From contig CAMTDV010000009.1 in NCBI GenBank assembly GCA_947069175.1, positions 10,797,663 through 10,861,662 of the forward strand: DNA of 64,000 bases, read 5' to 3'. The notes below the pieces were generated by a model. It had not been told where the DNA came from. It saw only the letters and a program-made list of their open reading frames with translations, and made no database searches. The position numbers were made by a program, and so were the translations under genes. Shown piece after piece: positions 29,931-42,453 of the stretch. The stretch is from Scalesia atractyloides (lineage: Eukaryota > Streptophyta > Magnoliopsida > Asterales > Asteraceae). Each line of letters opens with the position of its first letter. Within the stretch, counting starts at the first letter, position 1.

Positions 29931-31118
29931 ATGCCACCCAAATTTAGACGCGGAGGAAAAGGCAAAGGTCCCATGAGGGGCGGACGTTCCATGACAGGAC
30001 CATCTGTTAGACCACCTTTCAGACCCTCTCTAGGTGGAGCATCTAATGTGCATGATCACAACCCTTACGAAGGATCCGAAGACTCTTCGTCTCCATTTGA
30101 ACCATATAGACATTCTATCTCGCACGAATACTCTCCGCCTCAATCACACTCCCAACACTCTTAACCATTCACACCATTTCTCATTCCAATTCTCACCAAG
30201 AGTTCTTTCATTTTAACTTTGTCAACCCTGTTAACCAACCCTCACCTGAAACCTCCCCAGTCGACTCGCCAACACATATGGAGGAGGACTCCGATCCGGA
30301 GGAATTTCCACAAACCGGATTTTATGGTCATCTCATCGAGCTGTCTAGTGGCTCGAACTCTTTGGCGGGATCTCCGTATCAAGGTCCTGATGATTATGAA
30401 CAAAGATTGGCACAATATGTGTTCGTCAACACACCCTCCTACCACAATACCCCCCAGCATCAAGCCCTATCACCACATCCTCACCAAGAGGATGTAGATA
30501 TGCAACAGGTGGATCAACCTCAGTTACCACCTGAGTCATCATCACAACCATGCCTGAAGGCGTGGTGCACGCATGTCAGTGCGTGCTGGTCAAAGGTCGG
30601 ATTCGCTACCACCTTTGCCACCATCTTATCCAGTAATCCCTGAGGACCCACAAATGGGTGGGCCCTCAAACACATCGCCAGTGGTGGAACCCCCACCACA
30701 ACCAGTCGTTGAGCCTCTGCCTCAACCACCTCTACCACCATAGGATTTTGCAAACCCTATACCTGCTTATACAGGGCCATCTGGGTTTAACTCTTTTGAC
30801 CCTCCTGGATTGTATAATTACATCCACCATGGTCAAGAACAGGATCCATATTATGATGCAATCATTCATAATAACCTTTATCATTCCACTTTCCCTAATT
30901 ACCCACCTCCTTATGCTGCTACCGGGTATCCACCTTACGAATATCCGTATCCAGTTGCGCCTCAGCCGCAACCACCTCCACCTCAGCCTCAACCCCAAGC
31001 ACAAGTACCACTCAAGGCTCTCAATGAGGCTTTAGATCGGGTCAAGGAAATGCAGCACCAAGTTAAGAAGTCAGAAAAGAAACAACCAGATTTATCAAGA
31101 GACTCTGTAAAGCTGTGA
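29931..31118 (+). pseudogene. Extra Pro/His/Tyr-rich gene between PBS and gag of element D
   Basis: About 395 codons from MPPKFRRGGKGKGPMRGGRS to SVKL and TGA at 31116-31118. The N-terminus is basic with RGG-like runs. The middle is His/Ser/Pro-rich (EYSPPQSHSQHS), then acidic (MEEDSDPEEFPQ) with DDYEQRLAQYVFVNTPSYH. The C-terminal third is Pro/Tyr-rich (PNYPPPYAATGYPPYEYPYP) and ends in a short charged helix (ALDRVKEMQHQVKKSEKK). The frame shifts near 30165 and returns near 30700, with in-frame stops. H carries the same gene at almost the same length. It is not gag, which follows separately at 31837. I recognise no family. The low-complexity, RGG-type N-terminus would suit RNA binding, but that is inference. 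Confidence 0.65.
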
Positions 31119-31836
31119 AAGGAAGGAAGGACGAGTAATTTATGTTTGAAATTATGTAATTTTAAATTCCAAAAGTCCCTGTGAGGACATTGTTATTTCT
31201 TTTAAGTTCCTGTGTGAACTACTTTTGTTACTTCAAGTCCTATGTATTAGGCAACTATGTAATGATCTTTTAGTGAAATTTTCTTTGTTATATATATTTC
31301 ATTCAATCAATCATCATGTTTTTAGTCAAGTTTTATTGATTCGCTATAGTCTCCAAAGATCTATCAGCCAATGACAATTTTGGAGGTAACCTTCTGTCTA
31401 GAAAAGGTGAACAATGTTCAACTTCCAAAATTATCATTTCTCTATGTTGACTCACAATGAGGAGTTAACCCTTAAATCCCCATGATAAATATTGTTACAT
31501 TAATCAATTGGGTAATGACAATGTTCACACCCTATCGCCTAAGTGATCTAAATAGATCCTGGTTAAAACGATCAAACACTCAATAGTAGTGTAAAGCCAA
31601 TGTGCAATGATACACTTGTCCTTAGTGACAATAACAGTAGTAACGCTTGATACACTATCTGATAAATTATGGACTAGGTCCAATCCATAAATCCCTATAA
31701 TGGTCCTTTGAGACCTAGGTAATATATCACATCTTTTCAACTAAATCTGTATGGTTAATAAACGATTTCATTAAAAAGGGGTACGCTGCAGCAACTAATC
31801 AAAACTCATATTGGTATTTAGAATCGAGCTGCAGCT
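31119..31836. other. Non-coding gap between extra gene and gag in element D
   Basis: About 720 bases with no open frame of note. It shares phrases with 48458-49529 in element H (AAAAGTCCCTG(T/C)GAGGACATT; TTTGAGACCTAGGTAATAT versus the H TTTAGACCTAGGTAATATAC). Whether it is an intron or untranslated spacer is not known. Confidence 0.5.
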
Positions 31837-32990
31837 ATGGTGAACTCTAACGAAGTGAACAGTAAGCGCAATGACGACGACGCCAATGGGAATATCATTA
31901 TTAGTAAGAATGACTTACGAGACCTTATCGCCACGGAAGTTGGCAAGGCTCTAAATGAAAGATCTACACGTCAACAGGAGTCGAGTGCTTCTCGCTCCAA
32001 ACATGTCTCCAAACCGCTATCTCAGCATAGCCAGTCAAAACCAAAGAAAAGTCAAGAGCATCATAAGAAGACACACTCCGACAATGATGGTTGCTCCTAC
32101 AAGTACTTTGTATCCTGTAGACCCCGTGATTTTAACGGGGAAAAAGGAGCTGTAGAATGTTTAAGATGGTTAGATGAGATGGAGACGGTGGTGGATATCA
32201 GCGTTGCGTTGATAAAAAAAATTGTTAAGTATGTGTCTCAATAGTTTAAGGGTGACGCCCTCATCTGGTGGAAAGCTTTAGTCCAATCTACGGACAAAGT
32301 CCATCTCTACAATCTAAGTTGGTCGAAATTTGTAGAGTTGGTGAAGGATACCTACTGCCCACCTCATGATGGTGGAGAAAATTGAGTCAGATTTCCTGAA
32401 TCTAACTATGAAAAACATGGACTGTCGAAAGTTCGTCACTGACTACAACTCTCTATCAAGGATGGTACCTTACCTGGTCACTCCTAAACCCAAACGCATT
32501 TCGCGTTTTATCAATGGGTTGGTTCTGAAATAAGGAGTATGGTTAAACGGGTGCAGCCGGGCACCTATAAATCTGTTGTGGAGCTACTCTCTCTCTCTCT
32601 CTCACTCAGGACTATGTGAGACAGTTGTTAGTTAAAACTAACATTGATGGAAAGAGGAAACGGGAGGATAACAACTCCCAAAGGTTTAATAAAAAGAGTA
32701 AACATGGATTCGGCAAGGATAATCAGAAGTCGAGCGACAAACCCACCTGCAAGACATGTGGGAAGCGACACCATGGACAGTGCCGCTTATATCAGAAACC
32801 GAAGCAGTGTAATATCTGCAGAAAGACAGGGCATCGGTCACATGAGTCCGAAATATTAAGGATGCTACTTGCTTTGGATGTGGTGAGAAGGGCCACATCA
32901 AGACGAATTGCCCAAAGGCAAATGCCGAAGGGAAAGCTAAAACTACTGAGGCAAAGAAAGGCACTGCTAGAGCCTTCCAAATGAATGCCA
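31837..32990 (+). pseudogene. Element D gag, broken
   Basis: Starts MVNSNEVNSKRNDDDANGN. The gag domain includes CSYKYFVSCRPRDFNGEKGA and LRWLDEMETVVDIS, then WWKALVQS and YCPPHD in shifted frames, with a TAG near 32242. A (CT)n run at about 32588-32604 sits inside the conserved ELSLSLT coding stretch. Three zinc knuckles follow: CKTCGKRHHGQC, CNICRKTGHRSHE (last Cys shifted out) and CFGCGEKGHIKTNC. Like C, H and G, the first knuckle has only three residues before His. Confidence 0.75.
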
Positions 32991-34800
32991 AGGAAGCAGT
33001 GAATGATAACAATGTTATAACGGGTATGTTCCTTATCAACGATGCATTTGCTAGAGTTCTGTTCGATTCAGGCGCTGATAAATCGTTACATATTTAAGAA
33101 GTAGAGCTCGCTGATGGAACTATAGAAACCACTTCTTCCATTTTTGACGGATGCTTCATATCTATCAAGAATCATTCTATCCATGTCTCTCTTTTACCTA
33201 TGAAACTAGCGTTATTCGATGTAGTCTTAGGCGTGGACTGGTTGTCGCATAATCAAGCCCGCATTGCTTGCGATAAGAAATTCATCGAAATCAATCCCCG
33301 TCCGGTAAAATCATCACCATTCATGGAGACAAACACTTTGGATTGCCTGATAAAGCAGTTTTGCTTAAGGCATCTAGATGTATGAGAAGGGTTGTGTCAT
33401 CTATATGGCACAAGTTACCATTGATGAACCCAAACCGAAGATTAAAGATATTTCCAATCATTTCAGAATACCCATACGTGTTTCCAGAAGAATTACCTGG
33501 CCTACCTCCTGATAGGCAGGTAGAGTTTCGAATTGACATCATACCTGGAGCAGCTCCCATAGCTAAAGCTCCATACCGTTTAGCACCTACCGAGATGAAA
33601 GAATTAAGAACCTAATTGGACGAACTCTTAGAGAAAGGTTTTATTCAACCTAGTTCTTCGCCTTGGGGAGCTCCTATTCTGTTTATTAAAAAGAAGGACG
33701 GATCAATGCGGATGTGCATTGATTACCGCGAACTCAATAAGATAACGATCAAGAATCGTTATCCCTTGCCCAGGATCGATGATTTTTTGACAATTAGAAG
33801 GGGCAAAGTTACTTCTCGAAAATCGATTTAAGATCGGGATATCACCAACTTAAGGTTAGAAATGAAGGTGTTCTGAAGACTGCTCTCAGAACGAGATATG
33901 GACATTACGAGTTCCTAGTGATGCCTTTTGGGCTCACTAATGCACCAGCAGCATTCATGGACCTCATGAATAGAGTCTGCAAGCCATACTTAGATAAGTT
34001 TATCATTGTCTTCATAGACGACATACTTATCTATTCTCATAATCAATCTGATCACGAGAAACATTTAAGGTGCATTCTTGAAATACTACGTCAAGAAAAG
34101 TTGTACACGAAATTTTCTAAATGTGAATTTTGGTTTTGTAAAGTTCAGTTCCTCGGTTATGTAGTAATTGAACGTGGTATCCAAGTGGATCCTGCAAAGA
34201 TAGAAGCAATTATGAATTGGGAAGCACCATAGACACCTTCAGAGATACGTAGTTTCTTGGGACTAGCTAGTTATTATCGAAGGTTCATTGAGAACTTCTC
34301 ACAAATAGCCGCTCCTTTGACAATCCTAACTCGTAAGGATGCTAAGTTCAACTGGGGTCCAAAGCAGCAAGAATCCTTCGAAACTTTAAAGCACAAGTTA
34401 AGCAATGCCCCGGTGTTAACTCTACCAGAAGGCGTAGAAGAGTTCGTAGTTTACTTTGATGCATCGCACACTGGCATGGGATGTGTGCTTATGCAAAGAG
34501 GCAAAGTGATTGCCTACGCATGCACGAGAGAAACTACACCACCCATGATTTGGAACTAGGTGCGGTGGTGTTCGCACTTAAATTGTGGAGACATTATTTA
34601 TATGGAACAAAGTGTATCATCTACACTGATCATAAAAGTCTCCAACATTTGTTCAATCAAAAGGATTTGAACATGAGGCAACGTCATTGGATGGAAACAC
34701 TCAACGACTATGATTGTGAGATTCGATACCATCCAGGAAAGGCGAATGTAGTCACTGATGCCCTTAGTCGAAAGCAAAGAGTCAAACCTTTAAGGATCAA
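32991..34800 (+). pseudogene. Element D protease, RT and RNase H, broken
   Basis: The protease has LFDSGADKS near 33061-33087, then an abrupt join to EVELADGTIETTSS; compared with H about 22 codons are missing. VVLGVDWLSHNQARIACDK follows. RT: FPEELPGLPPDRQVEF, a TAA near 33613, KKKDGSMRMCIDYRELNKIT, a frame change near 33790, then [12 protein letters not shown] and the catalytic FIDDILIYS (34011-34037). A TAG near 34230 precedes FLGLASYYRRF. RNase H: VVYFDASHTGMGC, a gap near 34518, then YTDHKSLQHLF and HPGKANVVTDALSRK. Confidence 0.82.
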
Positions 34801-36260
34801 TGCCAAGAGCATTGAATTAAAAAGTTGTTTGAACGAAAAAATACTAAATGCACAAAAGCAAGCCATGTCAGAGGACAATATTGCTAAAGAAAGGTTAGGT
34901 GCAACTATTGATCAATTAGTACTAGGGAAGGATGGAATGTTCAGGTTTAATGATCGGATCTGGGTTCCGATCTTTGGAGGACTTAGAGATGTAATCCTCC
35001 AAGAAGCACATAATTCTAAATATTCGGTTCATCCGGGTAGTGCCAAGATGCATCAAGACCTAAAGCCCAGTTATTGGTGGATGGGTATGAAGAAAGCTAT
35101 AGCCAATTATGTAGCAAAGTGCTTGACGTGCTCTCAAATTAAGGCAGAACACCAGAAACCGTCAGGACTTCTACAACAGCACGAAATCCCAGTATGGAAG
35201 TGGGAAATGGTAACTATGGACTTCATCACTAAGTTACCAAAGACCAAGCGTGGAAATGACACAATTTGGGTTATCGTGGATAGATTAACCAAGTCAGCTC
35301 ATTTCCTACCAATTAAGGAAACATATAGCTCCGATAAGCTAGCTAAGCTTTATGTCGAGGAGATTGTATCTTTGCACGGCGTGCCAATATCCATTGTATC
35401 TGATAGAGATACAAGATACACATCTCACTTCCGGAAAAGCTTTCAACAATCTCCAGGCACGAAATTAAACTTCGGTACGGCTTACCATCCTCAGACTGAT
35501 GGACAAAGTGAGCATATATTCAAACCTTAAAAGACATGTTGCGTTGCATGTGTGATCGACTTAGGCAGAAGTTAGGATGATCACTTACCCCTAGTCGAGT
35601 TCTCTTATAACAATAGTTACCACACAAGTATTAAGGCAGCTCCTTTTGAAGCCTTATACGGATGAAAATCTAGAACGCCTGTATGTTGGGCTGAAGTTGG
35701 AGAAGCCCAACTATCTGGACCTGAAATCGTTCTTGAAACCACGGATAAGATTGTGCAAATCCGTGATCGACTTAAGGCAGCTCGTGATAGACAAAAGAAT
35801 TATGCCGACAGGAGGCGTAAACCTCTACAGTTCCAAGTTAGGGACAAAGTTATGTTGAAGGTGTCATCTTGGAAAGGTGTGATGCGCTTTGGGAAAAAGG
35901 GCAAGTTAAGCCCCAGGTATATTGGACCATTCGAGATAATCGAATGTGTCGGATCTATAGCTTACAGGCTCAAGCTACATGAGAAACTCAATGGAATCCA
36001 GATGTTTTCCACATCAGCAACTTGAAGAAATGTCTAGCGGACGAGTCGCTAGCTATGCCTCACGAAGACGTTCAAATTGACGAAAACTTGCGTTTCATGG
36101 ATAAACCAATTGCGATCGAAGATTGGCAAATTAAGAAGCTTCGTAGGAAGCACGTGTCTATTGTGAAGGTTAAATGGGATGACCCGTCGAAGTCCTAAAT
36201 ATACTTGGGAGGTCGAGTCCAATATGCGACAAAAGTACCCTTATCTATTCCAATAAATCT
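34801..36260 (+). pseudogene. Element D integrase and chromodomain, broken
   Basis: H2C2 finger HNSKYSVHPGSAKM with CLTCSQIK. Core MDFITKLPKT, VSDRDTRYTSHF and PQTDGQSE, so DDE is present, followed by a frame break near 35520. The later part is in several frames: YGXKSRTPVCWAEVG with a stop near 35662, and RYIGPFEIIECVGSIAYRL (to about 35975). The chromodomain region runs from about 36010 (LKKCLADESLAMPHED) to about 36250 (KHVSIVKVKWDDPSK, then the tyrosine/tryptophan-containing tail in another frame). The chromodomain, which can steer integration to heterochromatin, sits at the pol C-terminus as in Tekay-type elements. Confidence 0.8.
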
Positions 36261-36278
36261 CGAGGTCGAGATTTTTAT

Positions 36279-36292
36279 TAAGGGGGTGAAGA
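36279..36292 (+). other. Polypurine tract of element D
   Basis: AAGGGGGTGAAGA directly before TGTAACACC; H has AAGGGGGTGAGGA in the same place. Confidence 0.8.
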
Positions 36293-39200
36293 TGTAACAC
36301 CTCAAAAATTCCTTCTAATAAAATTTTGACACGTTTCCCGAAGATTCTGGGTTACCACGTGTAGCCTAGAGGGACTAAAGACGCCGTCATGTTATGTTAA
36401 TAACCACTGAACGAGCATCAGAAAAGTCGGGAAATCAAACTTCTAAATTTCAAATTTTGGTTCTCGAAGGTCTTTGCGGACCGTAACCATGTCTGGTTAC
36501 GGACCGCAAGCTTAAATAATTCATTGTTTCAGTAAGGCGGTTACAGACCGCAAGCCATCCTGGTTACGGTCCATAACCATTTAAAATATGTGGGCGCCTA
36601 AAGGCCTTACGGACCGCAAGGCTTATCCTTTACGGTCCGTAAGGGACTGCCAGTGGCAGTTTGCTTGGCAGCTTCCTGCCCTGCTATCTAGCTCGCCATT
36701 GCCACTCCTTTAGCTGTGGTGCCACGACATGGAACACTTGGGGACCAGCTAAGACACCCCTAACACCTGGCACCACCTCCATGCTTCCTCCTCACTATAT
36801 AAGGGCACCGTCTAAGCCTCACCAACTTGCTCAGTCCTTTCCTCTTTCTCTCTATTGCTCACTTGGAGGTTCCTGAGCTCATTGGGGACTTCCTCTGAGT
36901 TTCTTAGTCATCCTTGGTTCACTTGTAAGTGTTCCAACCTTCTCTTTTCAGTTTTAGTAGGCTTTAAGCCAAAGTCAAAGCGTTGACGTAAAAACGCTTT
37001 GACCTTGAGCTAAGACCATTACGGTCCAGCCAATGTTCATAACGAAGATGGCTACATGATCGTAATAAGGTAGGTATTAATCCCTCAAGAGGGCACCTCC
37101 TGATTACCACGTTTGCTTGGTCAATTGACGGGTCAAAGTTAAGTTAATAAAAAGTCAAACGGGTCAGCTTTGAAATAAATTCATAACTAGTAATGTAGGT
37201 GTTATAAATATGTTTTGACACTCTAATAACTTGGTAATAACTATAAGAACATGTGGGAACATGTTCGGCTTGTCAATTCCAGGTCTAAGGTCGGTTAGCA
37301 ACCGAAAGTCGCGAAGTTTGACTTCTGCGTTGACTTTCAATTCTGACCTGAATTAGCAATCTTTGAAACTGAAACTAGGTTGCATTATGACCATGATATG
37401 TTTTAGTATAACCCTCTAGAGTTATATTACATGGTCATGTAGCAATCCGAGTTTTTACACGAGTATCCGTTAAATATGCCAATGTTTACAAAAAGGCCCC
37501 TAATGTATAAAAATAAGGTTTTAACCATTAACAAGCACATAAATGAGTTGTAAACTGAATTTTAAACTAATGAACTTATTTTGATGTAGTAACCTGGTCA
37601 TGAACTATGTTTTTATTATTTAAGGTAATTAACACGTTTAAAGTGACCAAATCGCCCTTTTGGCGTATAAAATGGTTTAAACATAAACTTGACATCAAAA
37701 CTCATTACTAACTGATGTAATATCATTATTAGGATTATTTCGGATGTTTATTCAGGTTGCAAACTGAGTTTAAGCTCTAGTTTGCATATTATGTCCTTAA
37801 ATGACGATATTGCCCTTTCGGCACTTTAAATGGGTTTTAAACATTTTAATGGACCAAAACCTTATACTTACTGATGTAATATATAAATTAACATATTTTG
37901 GTCATACAAACCTGGTCACAACAATATTTTCACTTAAATACCATTTAAATCGTCATTTAGCGACTTAATCGTCGTTTCGGCGCATAATGTGGTTTAAACC
38001 ATATTAAAACATCAAGGCTTGACACCTACTGATTTCAAAACATATTTTCAAATATCAACAGTAGGTACATTTCCCAAACTCAGATTCCCAAATAAGTTAT
38101 CAATTATATGTGAAATGACCAAAATGCCCTTTTCGGGACATAATTTGGTCTTAAACTATAAACCACACATATAATTGATATCCTACTGATGTAACATCTT
38201 AAAATAAGTGTTTCTACAGAACATTTATGACCATAACATCAGTTTACATATAAACCCATTTATTATGTTGTAAAATGACCAAATTGCCCTTTTGAGGCAT
38301 AATTTGAGTTTAAAACCATAACGAGCTGAATTATTGATATCTTACTGATATCTTAACATTTTTTAAACATAATGGCATATGGAACTTGTACATGACTCAC
38401 CTGGTTACCTGGTTTCGCTTATACGCGTATGGTTAAGCCTACGTGACCATTCTACGTATTTTAACCGAAACGGGTTTAACCATAGCAAATTATTCCCAAA
38501 TTTCAGAATGTAAAATGGTAACCCATATTATACAAGTCCTAGTACTTGTCGGGTCCAAAATACATTCTTTTCTTGTCATCGCTTAATCTAGCGTTTTGTA
38601 CCTTTATCTTTATTTTAAGTTAGTCGGTCTAAGTCAATGACTAAATAAAGACCCGCTAGCTAACTTATCAGTTAATATTACCATCCTTTCCAGACAAGAG
38701 GCTTCCAGTAGAGTTGTTCCCGAGCTAGTTATTTTGAATATGGTTGTGCTTTGCTTATTTTCTTATATATTAAAGATTTTGCAAGCCAGGTAAATACTTT
38801 TAACTTATTTTCCCTTATACGGCTTGGGATACGGTATAATAATACCGCATGGTTGGATATGGGATCAAGGACCAATGAGTCGGGAATTCAAATAATCCAT
38901 TTTAATTCGTATTGCTTAATATTAAACTTTTGGGTTAAAATGACCATGTCTTGGATATCCACGGCTCATTTACTTGTAAATGTCCACGACCAAAGCACGG
39001 GGTGTAGGCATACACCCGACAGATGCTAAAATAAAATTATAACCCATTAGGGGTGTACCTATTAAAGGTGGTAAAGTGGTGTGTCGATTAATCATGATCC
39101 TGACATAGTTTTCGGGCTCTAAATGTATTATTAACATGTAAAACTGATAACATGAATATAATTTATCCCATGTTATTTATTAAACAAAAATTACTATTGT

Positions 39201-39582
39201 GTACACTAAATGTTTTCATAAAGGTTTTCAAAATGAGTCAGTTAATTGTATTTACCAGATTTATCTGACGTATTTTCAAAAGACTAAGCGCAGGTGACAT
39301 ATGCACGTAAATAGGCTGGAAGTACTTGCAGGCTTAAGAGGAAATTGGAACTCCTTTGCTTAGAAGGTCGTAGTCTGTTAATTTCTTTTGTATTCACTTT
39401 TCGATACGCTTATGGATCTAATTACAAGCGTTGTATTATATTTTAAACTTTGTACATTCAAATGTTTGTAATAGTAATTATCCAGGCTTCAGCTGTGTTA
39501 TTTTGTCTTGTTTGGTAATGATGATATTAACTTACGTCACGATATTCCCCACCGGGTTACACGTGGAATTAGGGGTGTGACA
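36293..39582 (+). repeat. 3' LTR of element D
   Basis: 3290 bp, uninterrupted, TGTAACACCTC to GGTGTGACA. TATA at 36796-36803, conserved hairpin at 36974-37003, 155-bp degenerate array at about 37490-38360. It serves as the map showing where C, E and F entered the 5' LTR. Confidence 0.92.
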
Positions 39583-39872
39583 AAAACGTGGTCCGTCTAT
39601 ATGGGTTGGCAAAGGGTGTCCATGCTAACAGTTCATAAAGTACAGGAAAATAAAAGCGGGGGACATCAAGGGCTTCATCCTCCACAAACAGAAGGACCCA
39701 TCCACCTTTGCTACCCCTATAGTCCAAAGAATCAGTGATCCTTAACCCTAAATACTATTGCTTAAATTACAGACTAAATTGTTAAAAATAAAAACACCAT
39801 CACCAAATCAACAATCTTAAAAAATGGGCTCCAGCCACGTTTAGAAATTTCCATCATCGCCCATTGGTGCAG

Positions 39873-41517
39873 CTACTCCTTCGCTGCTTCATCACCCTTA
39901 GCATCACCACCTTCGCCACTGCCGCCAGCTGCTGCTTATTCAGGATCCTTCTCACTACTTGGAGTAGCCTTAAGCATGGATGTCCCTTCTGGCTCATCAT
40001 CGTTGCCTAGCTCTTGCAGTCTCTGCTTCCAAGCATCTACCTCCCATCCAGCCTTTTTGAAGGAAGGATCCACTGCCTCCTGAGCTATCTGGATCCTGGC
40101 CTTGAGGATAGCCTTGACAGCAGAGATTTTGGCTTCATCAGCAGCCTCCAACCGATCCTTATTCGCCTGAATCGCATCCACTATGGCCTGCTTCTCCAAG
40201 CGATTGATCTCCCTCTCCAGCTGCACAAACTTTTTATCTTTAGCAGTGCAGAAGGCTCGGAGATCGGCAACGGTTTCCTTCTGCCTCAGCTAACTTTTTC
40301 TCTTGCAGGGCTTGGATTTGTGCAACTTTCTGCATAGGATAATATGCAAAAATAAGGATCCTTGATCCTAAAATTTTCACACACCAGAGAATTAGTAATC
40401 CTTACCTCGGAGACGCGGCTATGGATGTCTTTCTCAAGTTGACAGGCATCACTTGGTGGTGCAGGCTCAGATGGCTTTTTCCTCTTGGACCCAACTTTAG
40501 CACGGAGGGTCATGCCCTTGTTCTCCTGTTGGCTTTGGCCTGTGGCCAGCTTCTTCTTGAAGGATCGTGGGGAGAGTATTCCTTCGAGTTCCCCAAGGCC
40601 AAACTTGGAGGCAGATTTGGTGGGGGATTTAGCAGCACCTGCGATACCAAAATCCAGATAAGTATTCATGATTTAACTAATTTATTTCAAATACTTATGT
40701 ATATATACATGCATGTATACTTACTTGACATGGTGTAGGAGGCAGATGTGGTCTCTTCTACATCCTTGGCCCAGAAGGCAGCAACTCTTTCAGCGGTAGC
40801 AGGCAAATCTCTCAAGGCAGCAAAGCTAGTCACTGCAATACAAGATAAAATAGGATCAGTTATCCCTAAAAAATAATAAAAGAACAGAGTTACCAATGGT
40901 CCTATTCTAAGAATCCTAGATCCTACCCTTCAAATTCCACTTCTTGGAGAGATACTTTCCGTTGGGAATAGAATCTATTTTGACGAAACAGAACTGGTTT
41001 TTCCAGTTGGTATCATTCCTGGTGATCTTGAGGAGTGGAAGGGGATGCTGAGGTTTAGCCTTAAAGAGGTATCGATGGGATCCATTGGTTACAAGGTTGT
41101 ATAGGTGATGAAACTCGGTGAGACCAAAAACCAGACCTTCTTTGCTGATTATTTGTTCGAGAGTGTACAGAACCCTCCATAACATGGGCATCGCTTGGTT
41201 GTAACACATTCCGGTGTGGCTAAAGAAGGTTTGGGTGAATACTGGAAAGGGATAGTTATAGCCTATTTGAAACGGAGCGGCAGGGAAACAAATCCAGAAG
41301 CCTGATTCACAATCACTTTTTAATGATGAATCAAAAGGTCTGAAAATGGTTCCCTCTGGGAAACAAGAGCGGATTTGGTCAATTTCAGGGTCGGTAAAGC
41401 GGCAGAGCTCCCCCGAAGGGTTTTTGAGAAGATTATGGCTTTGAGGTTTAGGATCTTGTTGTTGATCCTTGGAGGGGAGGACCGGGTAACCATTTTTTGA
41501 GAACTTGGAGAAGACAT
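39873..41517 (-). pseudogene. Antisense four-exon gene of element B
   Basis: Minus strand. Exon 1 (41517-40927) starts MSSPSSQKMV. A frameshift within the first 20 codons leads to the main frame (FPEGTIFRPFD, PVFTQTFFSHTGMCYN, AMPMLWRVLYTLEQI), similar to A and to the plant 'putative gypsy-type transposon' domain. Exon 2 is 40832-40725 (TSFAALRDLPATAERVAAFW), exon 3 40638-40406 (GELEGILSPRSFKKKL) and exon 4 from 40329 (KVAQIQALQEKK, then a long charged helix LEREINRLEKQ). Introns 40926-40833 (94 nt), 40724-40639 (86) and 40405-40330 (76) all start GT and end AG, and all three joins keep the frame. One-base shift near 40285. A TAA at 39936-39938 interrupts an acidic Gly/Ala tail that continues to a TAG at 39873. 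Function unknown. Confidence 0.78.
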
Positions 41518-41781
41518 GATAAGGATACAGAGAATTGAGGAAGATAGAGAGAGAGAATACCAGAACGTCTTCGATATGAGGATTTAAAGCAGGGATCTTT
41601 GATTTAAATGGGAAGATCTCATCTCTATCTACACCCTATTTACAATGATGTTTGTTGCAGGCTATCTTGTCACTGACGTCATACTGTGCAACGAATATAT
41701 CCAAGTTGCAACGGCTAGTCCTATTCTAACGAAAACATGACTAATTAGTTGAGCGTTTGATTAGTTATGTTTGGGGGCAAT

Positions 41782-42453
41782 TGTTAAGGGATGATTTTTA
41801 GTAGTCATGGATCCCTTATCCTGAGGCTAACCTTGATCGACTATCCTTAGCGGGTGGTGCAGAGAGTCCAAAGATTAAGGATCCTTACTGTTATCAATAA
41901 TTGTCTAACAATTGTCTTCTATGCTTCTAGCTTGTGATTGCAGGTAGGTTACAAGTCAAGACTTGTTCATAGCGGGAATCTCGCAGGAATATGCCCTTAT
42001 TCCACATGTGCAGATGAAGAAAGCGGACGCTGTGAGATCGTGGGAGAATTAGCAAGATTTTCGCATATTTAGTTAAGGATAATTTTAGCTAGTTTAACCG
42101 GGGTATTGAGCTATAATAGACAACACTTGCACTTTTTCGAAACATAACACTTATGCTACTCTCTCTCTCTCCTCTCTCTCGTATACTCACACTAGAAATC
42201 ATCATACCAAGCTCAATACTTCCAAATTTGTACTCTTTTGCATGCAATATAGTTGATAGTGATAGTTTTCACTATCCGAGGTTTTTATGCCGGCGATCTA
42301 CTAGTGATCAAGGGCTTTTCCTCGTATAAATCCTTGTGTTTATTACCGTTTACATTTCATATTTGCTCACACAATTGTTCATAATTCGAGCACTTAACCT
42401 CACAAAAATCAGATTTGGTTATATTATCCTTGTTGTGATTTTTTACCAAAACA
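41782..42453 (+). repeat. 3' LTR of element B
   Basis: Starts TGTTAAGGGATG after the purine-rich TTTGGGGGCAAT and ends ACCAAAACA. A TATA-like TATAATAG lies near 42112. A CT-rich stretch (42158-42182) follows. It is about 670 bp and well diverged from the A LTR. Confidence 0.75.

Larger units (their letters stand above)
7152..39582 (+). mobile_element. Element D: Tekay-like chromodomain Ty3/gypsy element holding three nested insertions
   Basis: Bounded by TG...CA ends and a perfect 5-bp duplication. The 5' LTR survives in four pieces: 7152-7380, 16580-18650, 25921-26022 and 28848-29745 (about 3300 bp joined). These match, in order, the uninterrupted 3' LTR 36293-39582 (3290 bp). Internal parts: Met-type PBS, an extra gene, gag, protease, RT, RNase H, integrase, a chromodomain and a purine tract. 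Native length without C, E and F is about 13.1 kb. Long LTRs plus the C-terminal chromodomain and the pol wording suggest the Tekay/Del lineage. Confidence 0.9.
39583..42453 (+). mobile_element. Element B, right part
   Basis: Begins with the second AAAAC copy (39583-39587) and continues the element interrupted at 7151. Contents: a short non-coding piece (39588-39872) with phrases also found in A, the antisense gene (39873-41517), a purine tract and the 3' LTR. The gene order equals that of element A, which supports the join. Confidence 0.82.
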
